From Xanthomonas sp. 10-10 (GTDB lineage Bacteria; Pseudomonadota; Gammaproteobacteria; Xanthomonadales; Xanthomonadaceae), in contig NZ_CP144460.1 of NCBI RefSeq assembly GCF_040182365.1, positions 3,100,001 through 3,164,000 of the forward strand: a stretch of DNA of 64,000 nt, in the 5' to 3' direction. Of this stretch, positions 18,266-27,649 are shown one piece after another (positions within the stretch are counted from its first letter, which is position 1; every line of letters starts with the position of its first letter). Position numbers and translations under genes: made by a program. The notes under the pieces are model-generated. The model made no database searches. It was not told the DNA's origin and saw only the letters and a program-made list of their open reading frames with translations.

Positions 18266-19290
18266 CTACCGCTCGCTCCATTGACATTATTTTGTGCTCC
18301 CTGGGGTTGAATGGCGGGCTGGGCCTGGTTTGGATACATTTGCGGTGCCTGTTGCGGTGCCGGAGAGACACCGGGTGCTGCTGGTGCACCCTGCTGCATC
18401 GGCACTGTTCCAGGTAGCGCTCCGCCTTGAGTAGCAGTGTTAGCCATATCACTGGTGGCCCCTGGCTGCACAGCAGGCACCCCCGAAGCGGTTACGGTCG
18501 TCGGCGCTGCCAGCGGTGCGCCCGATGCCGGAACCGCAGGCAGCGCAGAGTAATCATTATCAACCCGGTAATCTGTCACTCTGAAACCGAGCGGATTTTC
18601 CACCCTAAGGTCGTCGCTCATTTCAAGATTGTCTTGATAAGCAAACTCCATCGTCGCAATTTTATTATCAAGCAACGTAGTTACAGTAGAGCTTTTATCA
18701 TAGATATTGCGCTGAAATCGAACGGTCGCACCCGTATATGCCTTACCCCTACCCCCGATAAGCGTAATGCTCAATATATTGATGCGTATCGAGCGATTCC
18801 TACCGTAAATGTTAAAAGGCCTAGAAGCATTGTTCGCCGCATGCAGCGCTCGATATTCCGCCAACACACTCGTAGCCGCCATTGAAACTACGGTATTCCA
18901 ATCTCGATCGCTGATATTGGATGCATCGTACGATTCACGTGAGATAATGAACCTTGCGATATTGCTGCGTGCTAATGCTTCGCTGGTACTCACCGAACGC
19001 CCGCCGAAATTTGCTTCGAGTTTGGCGATCGTGCTCGTACCTGAATAGGCATCCGCCATTACAAGATAGGGAACTTTTTCCTTCAGAGGCAGCATGTAGT
19101 AGTAGCCGCCAGCGGTCAGCACGGTGACGAGCGTGGACATCATCGCCACCATCCAAGCACGTTTTTCACTACGGCGGGCAAGGTCAGCGATGCTGACCTC
19201 ATAATTCACCGCTTTCTGGACTGCCGCGCCTACTTGGGCGGATCCGTCCTTCTCATTGACTTTCTTACGCAACATGTCTAGATCCGTCAC
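18262..19290 (-). CDS. virB8: VirB8 inner-membrane scaffold
   Basis: 342-residue bitopic protein. Start taken as GTG at 19290 (MTDLDMLRKK) with AAGG eight bases upstream; the ATG at codon 6 is an alternative. One transmembrane helix is at about 46-66, followed by the NTF2-like periplasmic VirB8 domain to about residue 245. The last ~90 residues are rich in Pro, Gln and Ala, a tail longer than in classical VirB8. A 113-base gap separates it from virB7. Confidence 0.93.
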   Translation of the reverse strand: MTDLDMLRKKVNEKDGSAQVGAAVQKAVNYEVSIADLARRSEKRAWMVAMMSTLVTVLTAGGYYYMLPLKEKVPYLVMADAYSGTSTIAKLEANFGGRSVSTSEALARSNIARFIISRESYDASNISDRDWNTVVSMAATSVLAEYRALHAANNASRPFNIYGRNRSIRINILSITLIGGRGKAYTGATVRFQRNIYDKSSTVTTLLDNKIATMEFAYQDNLEMSDDLRVENPLGFRVTDYRVDNDYSALPAVPASGAPLAAPTTVTASGVPAVQPGATSDMANTATQGGALPGTVPMQQGAPAAPGVSPAPQQAPQMYPNQAQPAIQPQGAQNNVNGASGR

Positions 19291-19403
19291 CGTGGGGCCT
19301 TGTCAGGCCTGAAACTGTTGCCGCGATGGGTTGCGGGCACTTGGGAAGCATGGACGTGCTTGAAAATGTGATGCGCAGGTGCAGCACATCGGTCGACGCT
19401 CCC

Positions 19404-19823
19404 TTAGAGCTTGGAACCCGTTGACACTGGTACCGGCTGCACGAGCAATTTATTGGCAGAGACTGAGACCGAGACTCCCTGCGCGGCATACACCGCACTG
19501 AGTTCAGTTGCGGCTTGCTGCACGCTGGTGGTGCTGATGTTCGAAACCGGCGCGATAAGGGTGTAGTCCGACGGCAGGTTGTAGGACAACTGCATGTTGG
19601 AGTCCGCGGCCCAACGCTCAAGCATCGTCTTCAGCGTGCCATCCATCGGCGTAGCCTGATACGTGTAGGAGGTATAAAGAGGAATTTCGGTTGGAGCCTC
19701 GTCAAAGTGATTGACGTGCTTCCAGCGCCCACCAAAGTCAGGAGCAGGCTTGGTCGCGCAGGCGCCAGCCAACATGGCAGCCGCTAACACCAACGACAGC
19801 TTGGACACATACATCGGATTCAC
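19404..19823 (-). CDS. virB7: VirB7 lipoprotein with N0 domain
   Basis: 139-residue outer-membrane lipoprotein. GTG start at 19823 with GGAGAAG upstream; ATG at codon 4 is possible. The lipobox LAGAC puts the lipidated Cys at 22. The segment after it (FGGRWKHVNHFDEAP) should bind VirB9, and residues ~55-130 (LERWAADSNMQLSYNLP, AATELSAVYAAQGVSVSV) form the N0-like globular domain that distinguishes Xanthomonadales VirB7 from the short classical protein. Length and layout match the X. citri protein, which forms an extra outer ring. Confidence 0.94.
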   Translation of the reverse strand: MNPMYVSKLSLVLAAAMLAGACATKPAPDFGGRWKHVNHFDEAPTEIPLYTSYTYQATPMDGTLKTMLERWAADSNMQLSYNLPSDYTLIAPVSNISTTSVQQAATELSAVYAAQGVSVSVSANKLLVQPVPVSTGSKL

Positions 19824-20163
19824 TCTGACTTCTCCAACTCATGAAATTTCGGGCTTAATGACGGACAGCACTACGGCCCCACACACCTAAAGGTGACGGA
19901 GCGTCGAGAGCTTTGAGAAACCGGCTGGAAACGCGAGGCGCACATGATCCGCCCAGGCAGGCGGAGCAGTGCAGCGCAGACGCGCGGGCAAGCGACACGA
20001 ACATACCGAAGAACCATCCATAGCTTTACTCCTGTACGACCCCGTCCGGCGCCGTCCCCTTAACAAAAAATCAACAATGCAGGAATTCTGGATAACTTTG
20101 CCCTTAACGGACACATGAGTCAAGAATTACCCACACATATCTACCACCAATCCGTGATGGATA
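19824..20163. other. Intergenic control region between virD4 and virB7
   Basis: 340 bases without a credible gene. On the minus strand TTGACT (around 20110) followed by AT-richer sequence with TTGTTAAGG is the best place for a promoter of the virB7-virB4 operon, but a -10 box is not clear. A minus ORF at 19887-20123 has basic low-complexity content and no family look. Confidence 0.4.
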
Positions 20164-21837
20164 TCACACTCCCATGGAAAGCGTTTTCACATCTGTTTTG
20201 GGCAGCAATCGCGCGGTGAAGTAGCGATCTTCGTAGTAGCGGATCTTGTCGCACTTCACAGGATGCGGAATGCCTTCATACAGGAAGACTTCCTTCTCGT
20301 TCCCCATTGCCTTCAGCTCCTGCGGCAACATCAATGCACGCCGCTCCTCCGACACGCTACGCGTTGTTTCGCGCCCCCTTGTGATGTTTTTCTTCTTGAT
20401 CGTCGTGTAGCCCAACATCTCCGAGTAGTCGTTCGCGTCCTGTTGTTCGCGCGGTGCGTACAGGATCTGCAGGGCGTGGTTGGTGATGATGGTGCGCGAC
20501 AGGTCCTTGCCATAGGTCGCGTCCAGCTGCGCCATGCTCTGGATGATGGGCAACAGACGGATGTTGTAGCCCGCCATGTAGGCTACTGCCGTCGCGATGA
20601 TGTCCACTTTGCCGATCGAGGTGAATTCGTCCATGAGCAGCAAGCACTGGTACTTGAGCTCGGGGTTGGACTTCGGCAGTTCGCGGGTGTTGAGGTTGAT
20701 GATCTGGCTGAAGAGCAGGTTGATGATCAGGCGGCTCTCGGCCAGCTTGTTGGGCTGGATGCCGATGTAGATCGTCATCTTCTTCTTGCGTAGATCCGTC
20801 AACATGAAGTCGTCGGCGCTGGTGGCCGCATCCAGCACGGGGTTGATCCACGCGTTGAGCGGTTCTTTCAGGGTCCCCATGATGGACGCGAAGGTCTCAT
20901 CCGCCTGTGACAGCATGTTGGCAAAGGCCGACTTGGCGTTGCTGCTCAGGAACCTGCGCTCGGACAGCGACTTCAGGTATTTCTTGAGGTCGGTACCGTC
21001 GCCCGAAGACAGGCGGTAAATTCCGCCCAGCGTGGGCGCCCCTGCCCCGCCCGGGAAGCCAAGCGACAGCTCCTCATCCCAGTTTTCAAACAAGTACAGA
21101 GCAAAAGCCAAGAATGCATTACGCGCCTGGCTGACCCAGAATTTTTGATCGTCCGAGCCGTCCGGATACAGCATGGCTGCGATGCTCATCAGGTCCGACA
21201 CGCGGAATGCGGGATCGTTCGACACGTAGGTCAGTGGATTCCAGCGATGGGTACGCCGATCTTCCGCAAACGGATTGAAGAGAAAGACCTCGTGCCCCTG
21301 GCTGGCGCGCCAGCCGCTGGTCAGATCGAAGTTTTCCTGCTTGATGTCCAGGACGACGATCGACTCCTGGTACTCAAGCAGGTTGGGGATGACAACACCC
21401 ACGCCTTTACCTGAGCGCGTCGGCGCAGCGAGGATCACGAATTGCTGCCCGCTCAGACGCACCAGCTTGCCGTTGAATTTACCGACGACGATGCCGTTTC
21501 CGCTTGGCTTGAAGAGGCCGTGCTTGGCGAGATCGGAAGCCCCGGCGAAGCGCGCGTCGCCGTGCAATGCAGGCGCCTTGGGCTTAAGTGCCAGAGCAAT
21601 ACCGATGATCCAGATGAGCGCCGGAAAACCGAAGCCGATGCCACCTGCCATCTTGATCTTGGTTGCATAGGGAGCAACCTCGGGCAGTCCCAGCGCGCTG
21701 TAGTAGCGGTAATAGGTGTCCCAGCTATACAGGCCCGTATCCAGCCGCAGCAGCAGCAAGGTCACGTAGCCGGACAGCAGATATCCGGCAAGCAGCGCCA
21801 CCGCAGTGGCAATCGCGATAATTTTGGCTTTGGACAT
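20164..21837 (-). CDS. virD4: VirD4 type IV coupling protein
   Basis: 557-residue inner-membrane ATPase that recruits substrates to the T4SS. Two N-terminal transmembrane segments (about 5-30 and 64-84), Walker A APTRSGKG (138-145), Walker B in CLLLMDEF (398-405). In Xanthomonas it recognises the XVIPCD tail of antibacterial effectors; no such effector is encoded in this window. ATG at 21837 follows GGGAGAAGG. The base composition is more typical of the chromosome than that of virB8-virB4. It follows the 80-codon ORF with a gap of 36 bases. Confidence 0.95.
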   Translation of the reverse strand: MSKAKIIAIATAVALLAGYLLSGYVTLLLLRLDTGLYSWDTYYRYYSALGLPEVAPYATKIKMAGGIGFGFPALIWIIGIALALKPKAPALHGDARFAGASDLAKHGLFKPSGNGIVVGKFNGKLVRLSGQQFVILAAPTRSGKGVGVVIPNLLEYQESIVVLDIKQENFDLTSGWRASQGHEVFLFNPFAEDRRTHRWNPLTYVSNDPAFRVSDLMSIAAMLYPDGSDDQKFWVSQARNAFLAFALYLFENWDEELSLGFPGGAGAPTLGGIYRLSSGDGTDLKKYLKSLSERRFLSSNAKSAFANMLSQADETFASIMGTLKEPLNAWINPVLDAATSADDFMLTDLRKKKMTIYIGIQPNKLAESRLIINLLFSQIINLNTRELPKSNPELKYQCLLLMDEFTSIGKVDIIATAVAYMAGYNIRLLPIIQSMAQLDATYGKDLSRTIITNHALQILYAPREQQDANDYSEMLGYTTIKKKNITRGRETTRSVSEERRALMLPQELKAMGNEKEVFLYEGIPHPVKCDKIRYYEDRYFTARLLPKTDVKTLSMGV

Positions 21838-21873
21838 GCGCCCTTCTCCCTAGGCTTGCAGCTGGACTGCGGT

Positions 21874-22116
21874 CTAACGGCGGACGACAGGCTTGTGGTC
21901 GATCAGGCCCGCTTTGCGGCCTCCGCTCTCGCTCTCGACAAGCGAGTCGATCCACACCTTGGCTTGATCCAAGGAAAGATCCGGCGTGATTCGCGTTCCA
22001 GCATCGGTCACGACCGCATACGCCACCACCGCATCGGGTGCATACACCTCGTCGCGCGTGATCGCCACAACGCGATACCCCCCCCTGGTCAGCACGGTGT
22101 GCTGATACTCGTCCAT
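21874..22116 (-). CDS. Small protein of unknown function upstream of virD4
   Basis: 80-residue hydrophilic protein beginning MDEYQHTVLTRGGYRV, with AAGGAAGG before the ATG. I do not recognise a family. The pattern of a short beta-rich first half (YRVVAITRDEVYAP, AVVAYAVVTDAG) and a helix (LSLDQAKVWIDSLVE) looks like a compact folded domain. Its position as first gene of the unit with virD4 suggests a part in the T4SS or its regulation; this is inference only. Confidence 0.65.
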   Translation of the reverse strand: MDEYQHTVLTRGGYRVVAITRDEVYAPDAVVAYAVVTDAGTRITPDLSLDQAKVWIDSLVESESGGRKAGLIDHKPVVRR

Positions 22117-22389
22117 CGCCAGCCTTCCTTTCCGTCAGCGCGGAGGCGATGCTAAAGCAAGACGTGTGATGGAGAAAGCGGTTTCGGAGGCGCCCGTGAC
22201 TGTACGCGTCGCGCCGCCCCATCTCTGAGCCCGATTCGGCGAGCTTGGTTTGGCCCTTCCGACGGTGCAGCGGCAGACAGATACGCGCTGGCCGATAGCT
22301 CCGCTGCTGCCAGCACTGGATCCTTCATCGCCTGCGCCGAGCTATTGAGTGATGTCGCGAGCCAACGGCTGCCTGGGGCATGACGTGGG

Positions 22390-22665
22390 GTCGCGTGGCG
22401 AAAGGTGCGCCTTGGCTGGCGCTGCAGGCGACAGGGTTCGTGCCCAGAACATTCCGACACACCATCGCCACGTGGCTACGCAAGCGCGGTGGGGCCGCAT
22501 GAGAGTGTCCGACTTGCTCGGTCACCGTGCAGCAGGCACAACTGACCGCTACGCGAAGTTCGATCCGACGTATCCGGACCAAGCGAATGAAGGGGTTGGC
22601 GTTGATCGCCGAGAACTTGGCCAAGCACGCACCCAGGTTGAGGAGCTCCTCATTGGGGCCACTTT
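22390..22665 (+). pseudogene. Tyrosine recombinase (integrase) C-terminal remnant
   Basis: Two frames together read as the end of a phage/ICE integrase: TFRHTIATWLRKRG (with the RHT active-site motif), then after a frameshift and in-frame stop, DLLGHRAAGTTDRYAKFDP (with the LLGH box and catalytic Tyr). No N-terminal part is visible. The reading frame points to the 3' end of tRNA-Val, 70 bases away. The stretch 22117-22390 upstream of it shows nothing that I can assign. Confidence 0.75.
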
Positions 22666-22732
22666 GATTTATTGGCAGACATCGCTGCCGACCATGTAAC
22701 CACTCAAGTCGCCGTGCCATCTGGACTTGGAG

Positions 22733-22807
22733 TGGTGGGCGGTACAGGGTTCGAACCTGTGACCCCTACCATGTCAAGGTAGTGCTCTACCGCTGAGCTA
22801 ACCGCCC
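22733..22807 (-). tRNA. tRNA-Val (GAC)
   Basis: 75 bases including encoded CCA. Acceptor GGGCGGT pairs with ACCGCCC, D-arm TAGCTCAGCGGTAGAGC, anticodon loop TTGACAT giving GAC, and T-arm with GGTTCGAACC. An integrase remnant lies next to its 3' end. Confidence 0.97.
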
Positions 22808-22902
22808 GAATCCTGCGCCAGCATTGCGCTGTGCAGGGCGCGCATTCTAGCGCAGGGTTTTGCCAATCACAAGCCCTCCCGCGCTTCGTGCGCCACTTCG
22901 CC

Positions 22903-24924
22903 CTACCCCAGGCTTGCGGCCTTCAACTTCTGGATCTGGTCGCGAATCTGCGCCGCTGCCTCGAACTCCAGATCCTTGGCATGCTGATACATCTTCTGCT
23001 CCAGGCTCTTGAGCTTGCCGGCAATTTCAGCGGGCTTCATGGCGCGATAATCGGGGGTGTCTTCGGCGACCTGGCGCGACTTCGAGCGCCCCTTGCCCGC
23101 CTTCTTCTCGGCCGCATCCTCGCGCGCACCTTCCATGATGTCGGAGATCGGACGCGCCACCGACTTGGGGGTGATGCCGTGCTCAAGGTTGTACTCCACC
23201 TGTTTCTCGCGACGGCGGTCGGTTTCGTCGATCGCGGCCTGCATCGAACGCGTCATCTTGTCGGCATACAGGATCGCCTTGCCGCGCAGATTGCGTGCGG
23301 CGCGGCCGATGGTCTGGATCAACGAGCCGGTTGAACGCAGGAAACCTTCTTTGTCCGCATCCAGGATCGCCACCAACGACACTTCCGGCATGTCCAGACC
23401 CTCGCGAAGCAGGTTGATGCCAACCAGCACATCGAACTTGCCCAGGCGCAGATCGCGGATGATCTCCACACGCTCGACCGTGTCGATATCAGAGTGCAGA
23501 TAGCGCACGCGAATGCCATGCTCACCGAGGTACTCGGTCAGGTTCTCGGCCATGCGCTTGGTCAGCGTCGTGACCAGCACGCGGTCGCCGAGCTTGATGC
23601 GCTCGTGCACCTCAGACATCAAGTCGTCGACCTGGGTACCGACCGGGCGAATCTCCACGACCGGATCGATTAGCCCCGTGGGACGCACCACCAGTTCGGT
23701 GATTTCGCCGGCAGACTCGCGCAATTCATAAGGCCCCGGCGTTGCGGAGACATAGATGCTGCGCGGCGAACGCGCCTCCCACTCCTCGAAGCGCAGCGGC
23801 CGGTTGTCCAGCGCCGACGGCAGCCGGAAGCCAAACTCCACCAACGTTTCCTTGCGCGAGCGGTCGCCTTTGTACATCGCACCGATTTGCGGAATGGTCA
23901 CGTGCGACTCATCGATGACCAGCAGCGCATCCGGCGGCAGGTAGTCGAACAGCGTCGGCGGCGGCTCGCCGGGCGCTTTGCCGGTGAGATGCCGCGAATA
24001 GTTTTCGATACCGTTGCAGAACCCCACTTCAGCCATCATCTCCAGATCGAACTGGGTGCGCTGCGCCAGACGCTGCGCCTCGACCAATTTGTTCTGCGAA
24101 TACAACTGCTCCAGCCGATCTTTCAGCTCTTCCTTGATCGTATCCACCGCGCTGAGCGTACGCTCGCGCGTGGTGGCGTAATGGGTCTTGGGATACACGG
24201 TGTACCGCTGCAGCTTGCGCAGGGTTTCGCCGGTCAACGGGTCGAACAAGGTCAGCTGCTCGACGTCGCCATCGAACAACTCGATCCGCAACGCCTCGGT
24301 ATCCGACTCGGCCGGAAACACGTCCACCACCTCGCCGCGCACCCGGAATGCGCCGCGTGTGAGCTCGAACTCATTGCGGGTGTACTGCAGATCGGTCAGA
24401 TGGCGGATCAACTGGCGTTGATCGATGTGCTCGCCCACCGAGAGGATCAGGCGCAGCGACAGATAGTCCTCCGGCGCACCCAGACCATAGATCGCCGACA
24501 CCGTCGCAACCACCAGCGAATCGCGCCGCGACAACAAGGTCTTGGTCGCCGAAAGGCGCATCTGCTCGATGTGTTCGTTGATCGAACTGTCCTTCTCGAT
24601 GAAGGTGTCCGAGGACGGCACGTAGGCTTCGGGCTGGTAGTAGTCGTAATAGCTGACGAAGTACTCGACCGCGTTGTTCGGGAAGAACGACTTGAACTCG
24701 CCGTACAACTGGGCCGCCAGCGTCTTGTTGGGCGCCATCACCAGGGTCGGCTTTTGCACCTGCTGCACGACATTGGCGATGGTGTAGGTCTTACCCGAGC
24801 CGGTCACCCCCAGCAGGGTCTGCTTGGCCAGGCCGGCCTCGAAGTTGGCCACTAGCTTGTCGATGGCCGCTGGCTGGTCACCAGCTGGGGAATACGGGGA
24901 TACGAGCTGAAAACGGTCGGTCAT
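22903..24924 (-). CDS. uvrB: UvrB, excinuclease ABC subunit B
   Basis: 673-residue nucleotide-excision-repair helicase-like protein that verifies damage delivered by UvrA and recruits UvrC. Helicase motif I is [10 protein letters not shown]; the beta-hairpin region [20 protein letters not shown] is intact; DESHV is motif II, and QTIGRAARN is motif VI. The C-terminal UVR domain binding UvrC is [25 protein letters not shown] in part. Full length for the family. ATG start MTDRFQL. It stands alone, downstream region containing tRNA-Val on the same strand. Confidence 0.98.
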   Translation of the reverse strand: MTDRFQLVSPYSPAGDQPAAIDKLVANFEAGLAKQTLLGVTGSGKTYTIANVVQQVQKPTLVMAPNKTLAAQLYGEFKSFFPNNAVEYFVSYYDYYQPEAYVPSSDTFIEKDSSINEHIEQMRLSATKTLLSRRDSLVVATVSAIYGLGAPEDYLSLRLILSVGEHIDQRQLIRHLTDLQYTRNEFELTRGAFRVRGEVVDVFPAESDTEALRIELFDGDVEQLTLFDPLTGETLRKLQRYTVYPKTHYATTRERTLSAVDTIKEELKDRLEQLYSQNKLVEAQRLAQRTQFDLEMMAEVGFCNGIENYSRHLTGKAPGEPPPTLFDYLPPDALLVIDESHVTIPQIGAMYKGDRSRKETLVEFGFRLPSALDNRPLRFEEWEARSPRSIYVSATPGPYELRESAGEITELVVRPTGLIDPVVEIRPVGTQVDDLMSEVHERIKLGDRVLVTTLTKRMAENLTEYLGEHGIRVRYLHSDIDTVERVEIIRDLRLGKFDVLVGINLLREGLDMPEVSLVAILDADKEGFLRSTGSLIQTIGRAARNLRGKAILYADKMTRSMQAAIDETDRRREKQVEYNLEHGITPKSVARPISDIMEGAREDAAEKKAGKGRSKSRQVAEDTPDYRAMKPAEIAGKLKSLEQKMYQHAKDLEFEAAAQIRDQIQKLKAASLG

Positions 24925-25073
24925 GCAGCGGTGCCCTCAATCGGCCGGTCAGTATACCGACGGCAGATGATGGCAATGTTTGTGGTTTTCCTACGGTCTA
25001 TTCGGAAGCATGCTGATGGCCTTTAAGGATCAGGCGTTAGACGCTTAAGCTCCCGCAAGGTGGTGCAGCTGCC

Positions 25074-25610
25074 ATGGACAGGAACCATCATCAGCAAGCA
25101 GGCTTCACGTTGACAGAGAGCACTATCACAACCGCAGTACTCGCCATCCTTCTAGCAGTTGCCTGGCCGTCTTTGTCGGAGCTACGTCAAGCGCAACAGG
25201 TACGCGCCCTTATGTTTGAAATCTCCGCCCACCTGGCAATGACCCGATCGGCCGCAATTTCGCGTGGAAGCGCCGTGGCAATGTGTCCAAGCGCTTCCTA
25301 CGACAGCTGCGATGCCAACAACGATTGGACGAAAGGCTGGTTGATATACGCCGATCCTGACGGCAATCGGAAGCCTGACAGCACTCACCTTATCATCGGC
25401 GTGCGTACGTCAAGTGCTGCTTCCAGGCTCAGCATTCACACCTCGTCAGGACGTGAACAGGCCCGCTACAATTCGCTGGGCAGAACAGCCGGAAGCAATC
25501 TAACGTTCCACATCTGTAGCCGCGGGCTTCTGAAGGGCCAGGTGATCGTCAATGCCGCAGGCAGACAGCGATCCAGATTGCTCACAGCCCAGCAGCAGTG
25601 CCCCTTCTGA
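25074..25610 (+). CDS. FimT/GspH-type pseudopilin, isolated
   Basis: 178-residue minor pseudopilin. Type III signal: MDRNHHQQAG^FTLTES with Glu at +5 and a hydrophobic helix after it. The GspH/FimT fold is suggested by SAAISRGSAVAMCPSASYDSC and by four cysteines. AAGG lies about 11 bases before the ATG. It is separated from the main minor-pilin operon by tRNA-Asn and IS debris, and is a second fimT-like gene in the window (the other is at 33516). A short hairpin (CCCCTT...AAGGGG, 25601-25626) overlaps its stop. Confidence 0.8.
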   Translation: MDRNHHQQAGFTLTESTITTAVLAILLAVAWPSLSELRQAQQVRALMFEISAHLAMTRSAAISRGSAVAMCPSASYDSCDANNDWTKGWLIYADPDGNRKPDSTHLIIGVRTSSAASRLSIHTSSGREQARYNSLGRTAGSNLTFHICSRGLLKGQVIVNAAGRQRSRLLTAQQQCPF

Positions 25611-25649
25611 AATTTTTTCAAAGGGGTTGCGTACGCGGCGGCTGGTCCC

Positions 25650-25655
25650 TATAAT
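25650..25655 (+). promoter_or_regulatory. -10 box of tRNA-Asn promoter
   Basis: A perfect TATAAT lies 10 bases before the mature tRNA end and is followed by GC-rich sequence. The -35 region is not clear. Confidence 0.6.
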
Positions 25656-25665
25656 TTGCCTCCCC

Positions 25666-25742
25666 GCCCGAATAGCTCAGCCGGTTAGAGCACTTGACTG
25701 TTAATCAGGGGGTCGTTGGTTCGAGTCCAACTTCGGGCGCCA
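25666..25742 (+). tRNA. tRNA-Asn (GTT)
   Basis: 77 bases including encoded CCA. Acceptor GCCCGAA pairs with TTCGGGC; D-arm TAGCTCAGCCGGTTAGAGC; anticodon loop CTGTTAA giving GTT; T-arm with GGTTCGAGTCC. Confidence 0.97.
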
Positions 25743-25750
25743 AAAACATC

Positions 25751-25781
25751 AAGGACTTGCGAGTTTCGCAAGTCCTTTTTT
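25751..25781 (+). terminator. Terminator of tRNA-Asn
   Basis: AAGGACTTGCGA and TCGCAAGTCCTT form a 12-bp stem with a GTT loop, followed by T residues, 9 bases after the tRNA. Confidence 0.92.
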
Positions 25782-25980
25782 GTCGTTAGTCGAGAAAAAG
25801 CAGGCCGCGCGCGCTTCGGCCTTGCGCAACATTGACTTGGCCATAGCCAGCGGTCTTCAGGCAACCCAATCATCGGGAAGACGTGTCCAGGAGCAGCTCT
25901 CCAGTGACCTCATTCCTATGATTTAGACCAGCCAGAACGAGAAAATTCGGCGGCACTCAGGCCCCGGGAGGCCCGCCGCC

Positions 25981-27010
25981 ATGAAGAAATCGAAGTTCAC
26001 CGAAGAGCAGACCGCATTCGCCCTGAAGCAGACTGATATCGGCACGACGGACGAGGAGATTTTCCGCCAGATTGGCGCCAGCCGGGCTACGTTCTACGCG
26101 TAGCGCAAGAATTTCGGGGATCGGCGTTGCCGGCCTGCGTCGACTACGCCACTTTGAGGAAGAGAGCTGCAAGCTCAAGCAGCTAGTCGGCGATCTAAAC
26201 CTGGGCAAGGTGATGTTGCAGGACGTGTGGTCGACAAAGCTCTGATGCCACGCAGTGCAAGACGCTTGTGGGCCATCTGCGATCGGTATCAGGCTGGACT
26301 CGACGGGCTTGCGCGGTCGTCAAGCAAAGTCGATTGGCGTGGTATTACTAGCCTTTTGACAACGGTGATGCGCCACTGCTTCGAAAGATAGTAGAGATCG
26401 CGCCCGTACGGGTCCGCCATGGTTTATGGCGATCCCACGTGCAATTGCAGAGAGAAGGCCGGAAATGCAACCACACGTGTCTGTCTCGGCCGTACTGCCA
26501 AGCAAGCCTCAACCTGCGGCACAACCCTCCGCGCAGATACAAGGCCGCAGCACATCGCATGGAGCGGACTGAACTGACCGCCCCTAACCAAGTTTGAAGC
26601 ATGGACTTCGTTGCCGACGCTTGCTCCGCTGCCGCCGCTTCCGGGCAGTGAACATCTCGGACAACTTCACCATGGAAAGCCTGAACATCGAAGCGAATCA
26701 GAACCTCGAGGGCGCAGACCTGGTGATGACAGCGATGCAATTCCCACGTCCTCAATGCCCTCCCCTTGCGGCGCATTCAGAGGGCAACGAATTCATCTCG
26801 ATGGTGGTGGATTTCTGGGCCCACGACAACGACGTGAGCATGGCGTATTCACCGCCGGACAGACCGGCACACCGCTCGTCGAATCGCCCCACGGCAGCTA
26901 CCTCGATCGGCGATGTCCCGCAGGCCAAGTTCGCCACCTAATTCGCCTCCCACCCCGGAGCCGAACTGTTCAGCTCTGCGAAGGCATGCCTAGCGCGGAG
27001 AGAAGGTCAC
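25981..27010 (+). pseudogene. Decayed IS3-family insertion sequence
   Basis: OrfA remnant starts MKKSKFTEEQTAFALKQ at 25981 and reads on after an in-frame stop at about 26101 (FYA*RKNFG). OrfB remnants follow in shifting frames: GWTRRACAVVKQSR near 26290, then FRAVNISDNFTMESLNIE and EGNEFISMVVDFWAHDND at 26640-26850, which correspond to the DDE-region signatures VVDNFTRESL and DNGPEFIS of IS3/IS407-group transposases. Several stops and frameshifts make it inactive. No clear terminal inverted repeats were found. The stretch 27060-27200 after it is very A+T rich and has no gene. Confidence 0.85.
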
Positions 27011-27205
27011 TGCTTGACCACTGCCTGCAGATATCACACAACAGCTTGGGACCACGCCCGCTAAGTTCTATATTTCAAAAAGTCGACATATAAAACTCAA
27101 CTGCCGTCAAGAAAAGCTGTCAATTCGCAAATCCCATCTCCTTCTTCAAAAACCTTAAAACACACCAAAAAATCAAACAACCAACTTACTACCGCAACTC
27201 AAAGA

Positions 27206-27646
27206 TCACCAGCATTCCGCAGCCGAAGCCGCAGTACCAGACGCGCCTCGCTCGCCCTTCTGGTTAAGAGACAGCGTGCCGCATTTGGGATCCCTCTGCG
27301 AGGTAGACGGAGTTGCTGTCAGCACAAACGCCTTAGCCGTAGGCGTCGATTCAAATGCTATTGCATAAGAGTTGATGATCCCGTCGCAAGCTGCAGGCGC
27401 AGGTGCATCGACGTAGGTCAACTTGGTCGTGTAATAACGCTCCATGAGCTGTGCTCGCTCCTGCAAGCAAACTGTAGCTGCGGATCTACGCGTTTTGATT
27501 ACGTAGGCGTTATAGCTGGGGAACGCAATCGCTGACAGAATCGCAATGACAGCCACAACAACCATGACCTCCATCAGCGTGAACCCATAAAGGCGAGATC
27601 GCATATGGGACATACGTCGATAATGAAACACACTTGATCTGCACAT
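27206..27646 (-). CDS. pilE: PilE-type minor pilin
   Basis: 146-residue type IV minor pilin, last gene of the operon. The leader ends RLYG^FTLMEV (cleavage after Gly21, Glu26 at +5) and is followed by a hydrophobic helix. C-terminal cysteines (DPKCGTL, AAECW) may form the D-loop disulphide. Start chosen as ATG 27646 because GAGGAG lies just before it, within 4 bases of the pilY1 stop; starts at MSHM or MRSRLYG would give a more usual leader length. Confidence 0.88.
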   Translation of the reverse strand: MCRSSVFHYRRMSHMRSRLYGFTLMEVMVVVAVIAILSAIAFPSYNAYVIKTRRSAATVCLQERAQLMERYYTTKLTYVDAPAPAACDGIINSYAIAFESTPTAKAFVLTATPSTSQRDPKCGTLSLNQKGERGASGTAASAAECW

Positions 27647-27649
27647 CGA

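Noticed and set aside
19887-20123. 78-codon frame between virD4 and virB7
   Set aside because: Basic low-complexity reading in a likely promoter region.
22428-22437. ACAGGGTTCG shared with tRNA-Val T-arm, possible att repeat
   Set aside because: Only 10 bases, inside the integrase remnant; too short to call an attachment site.
26348-26776. 142-codon minus-strand frame
   Set aside because: Antisense to the IS3 orfB remnant.
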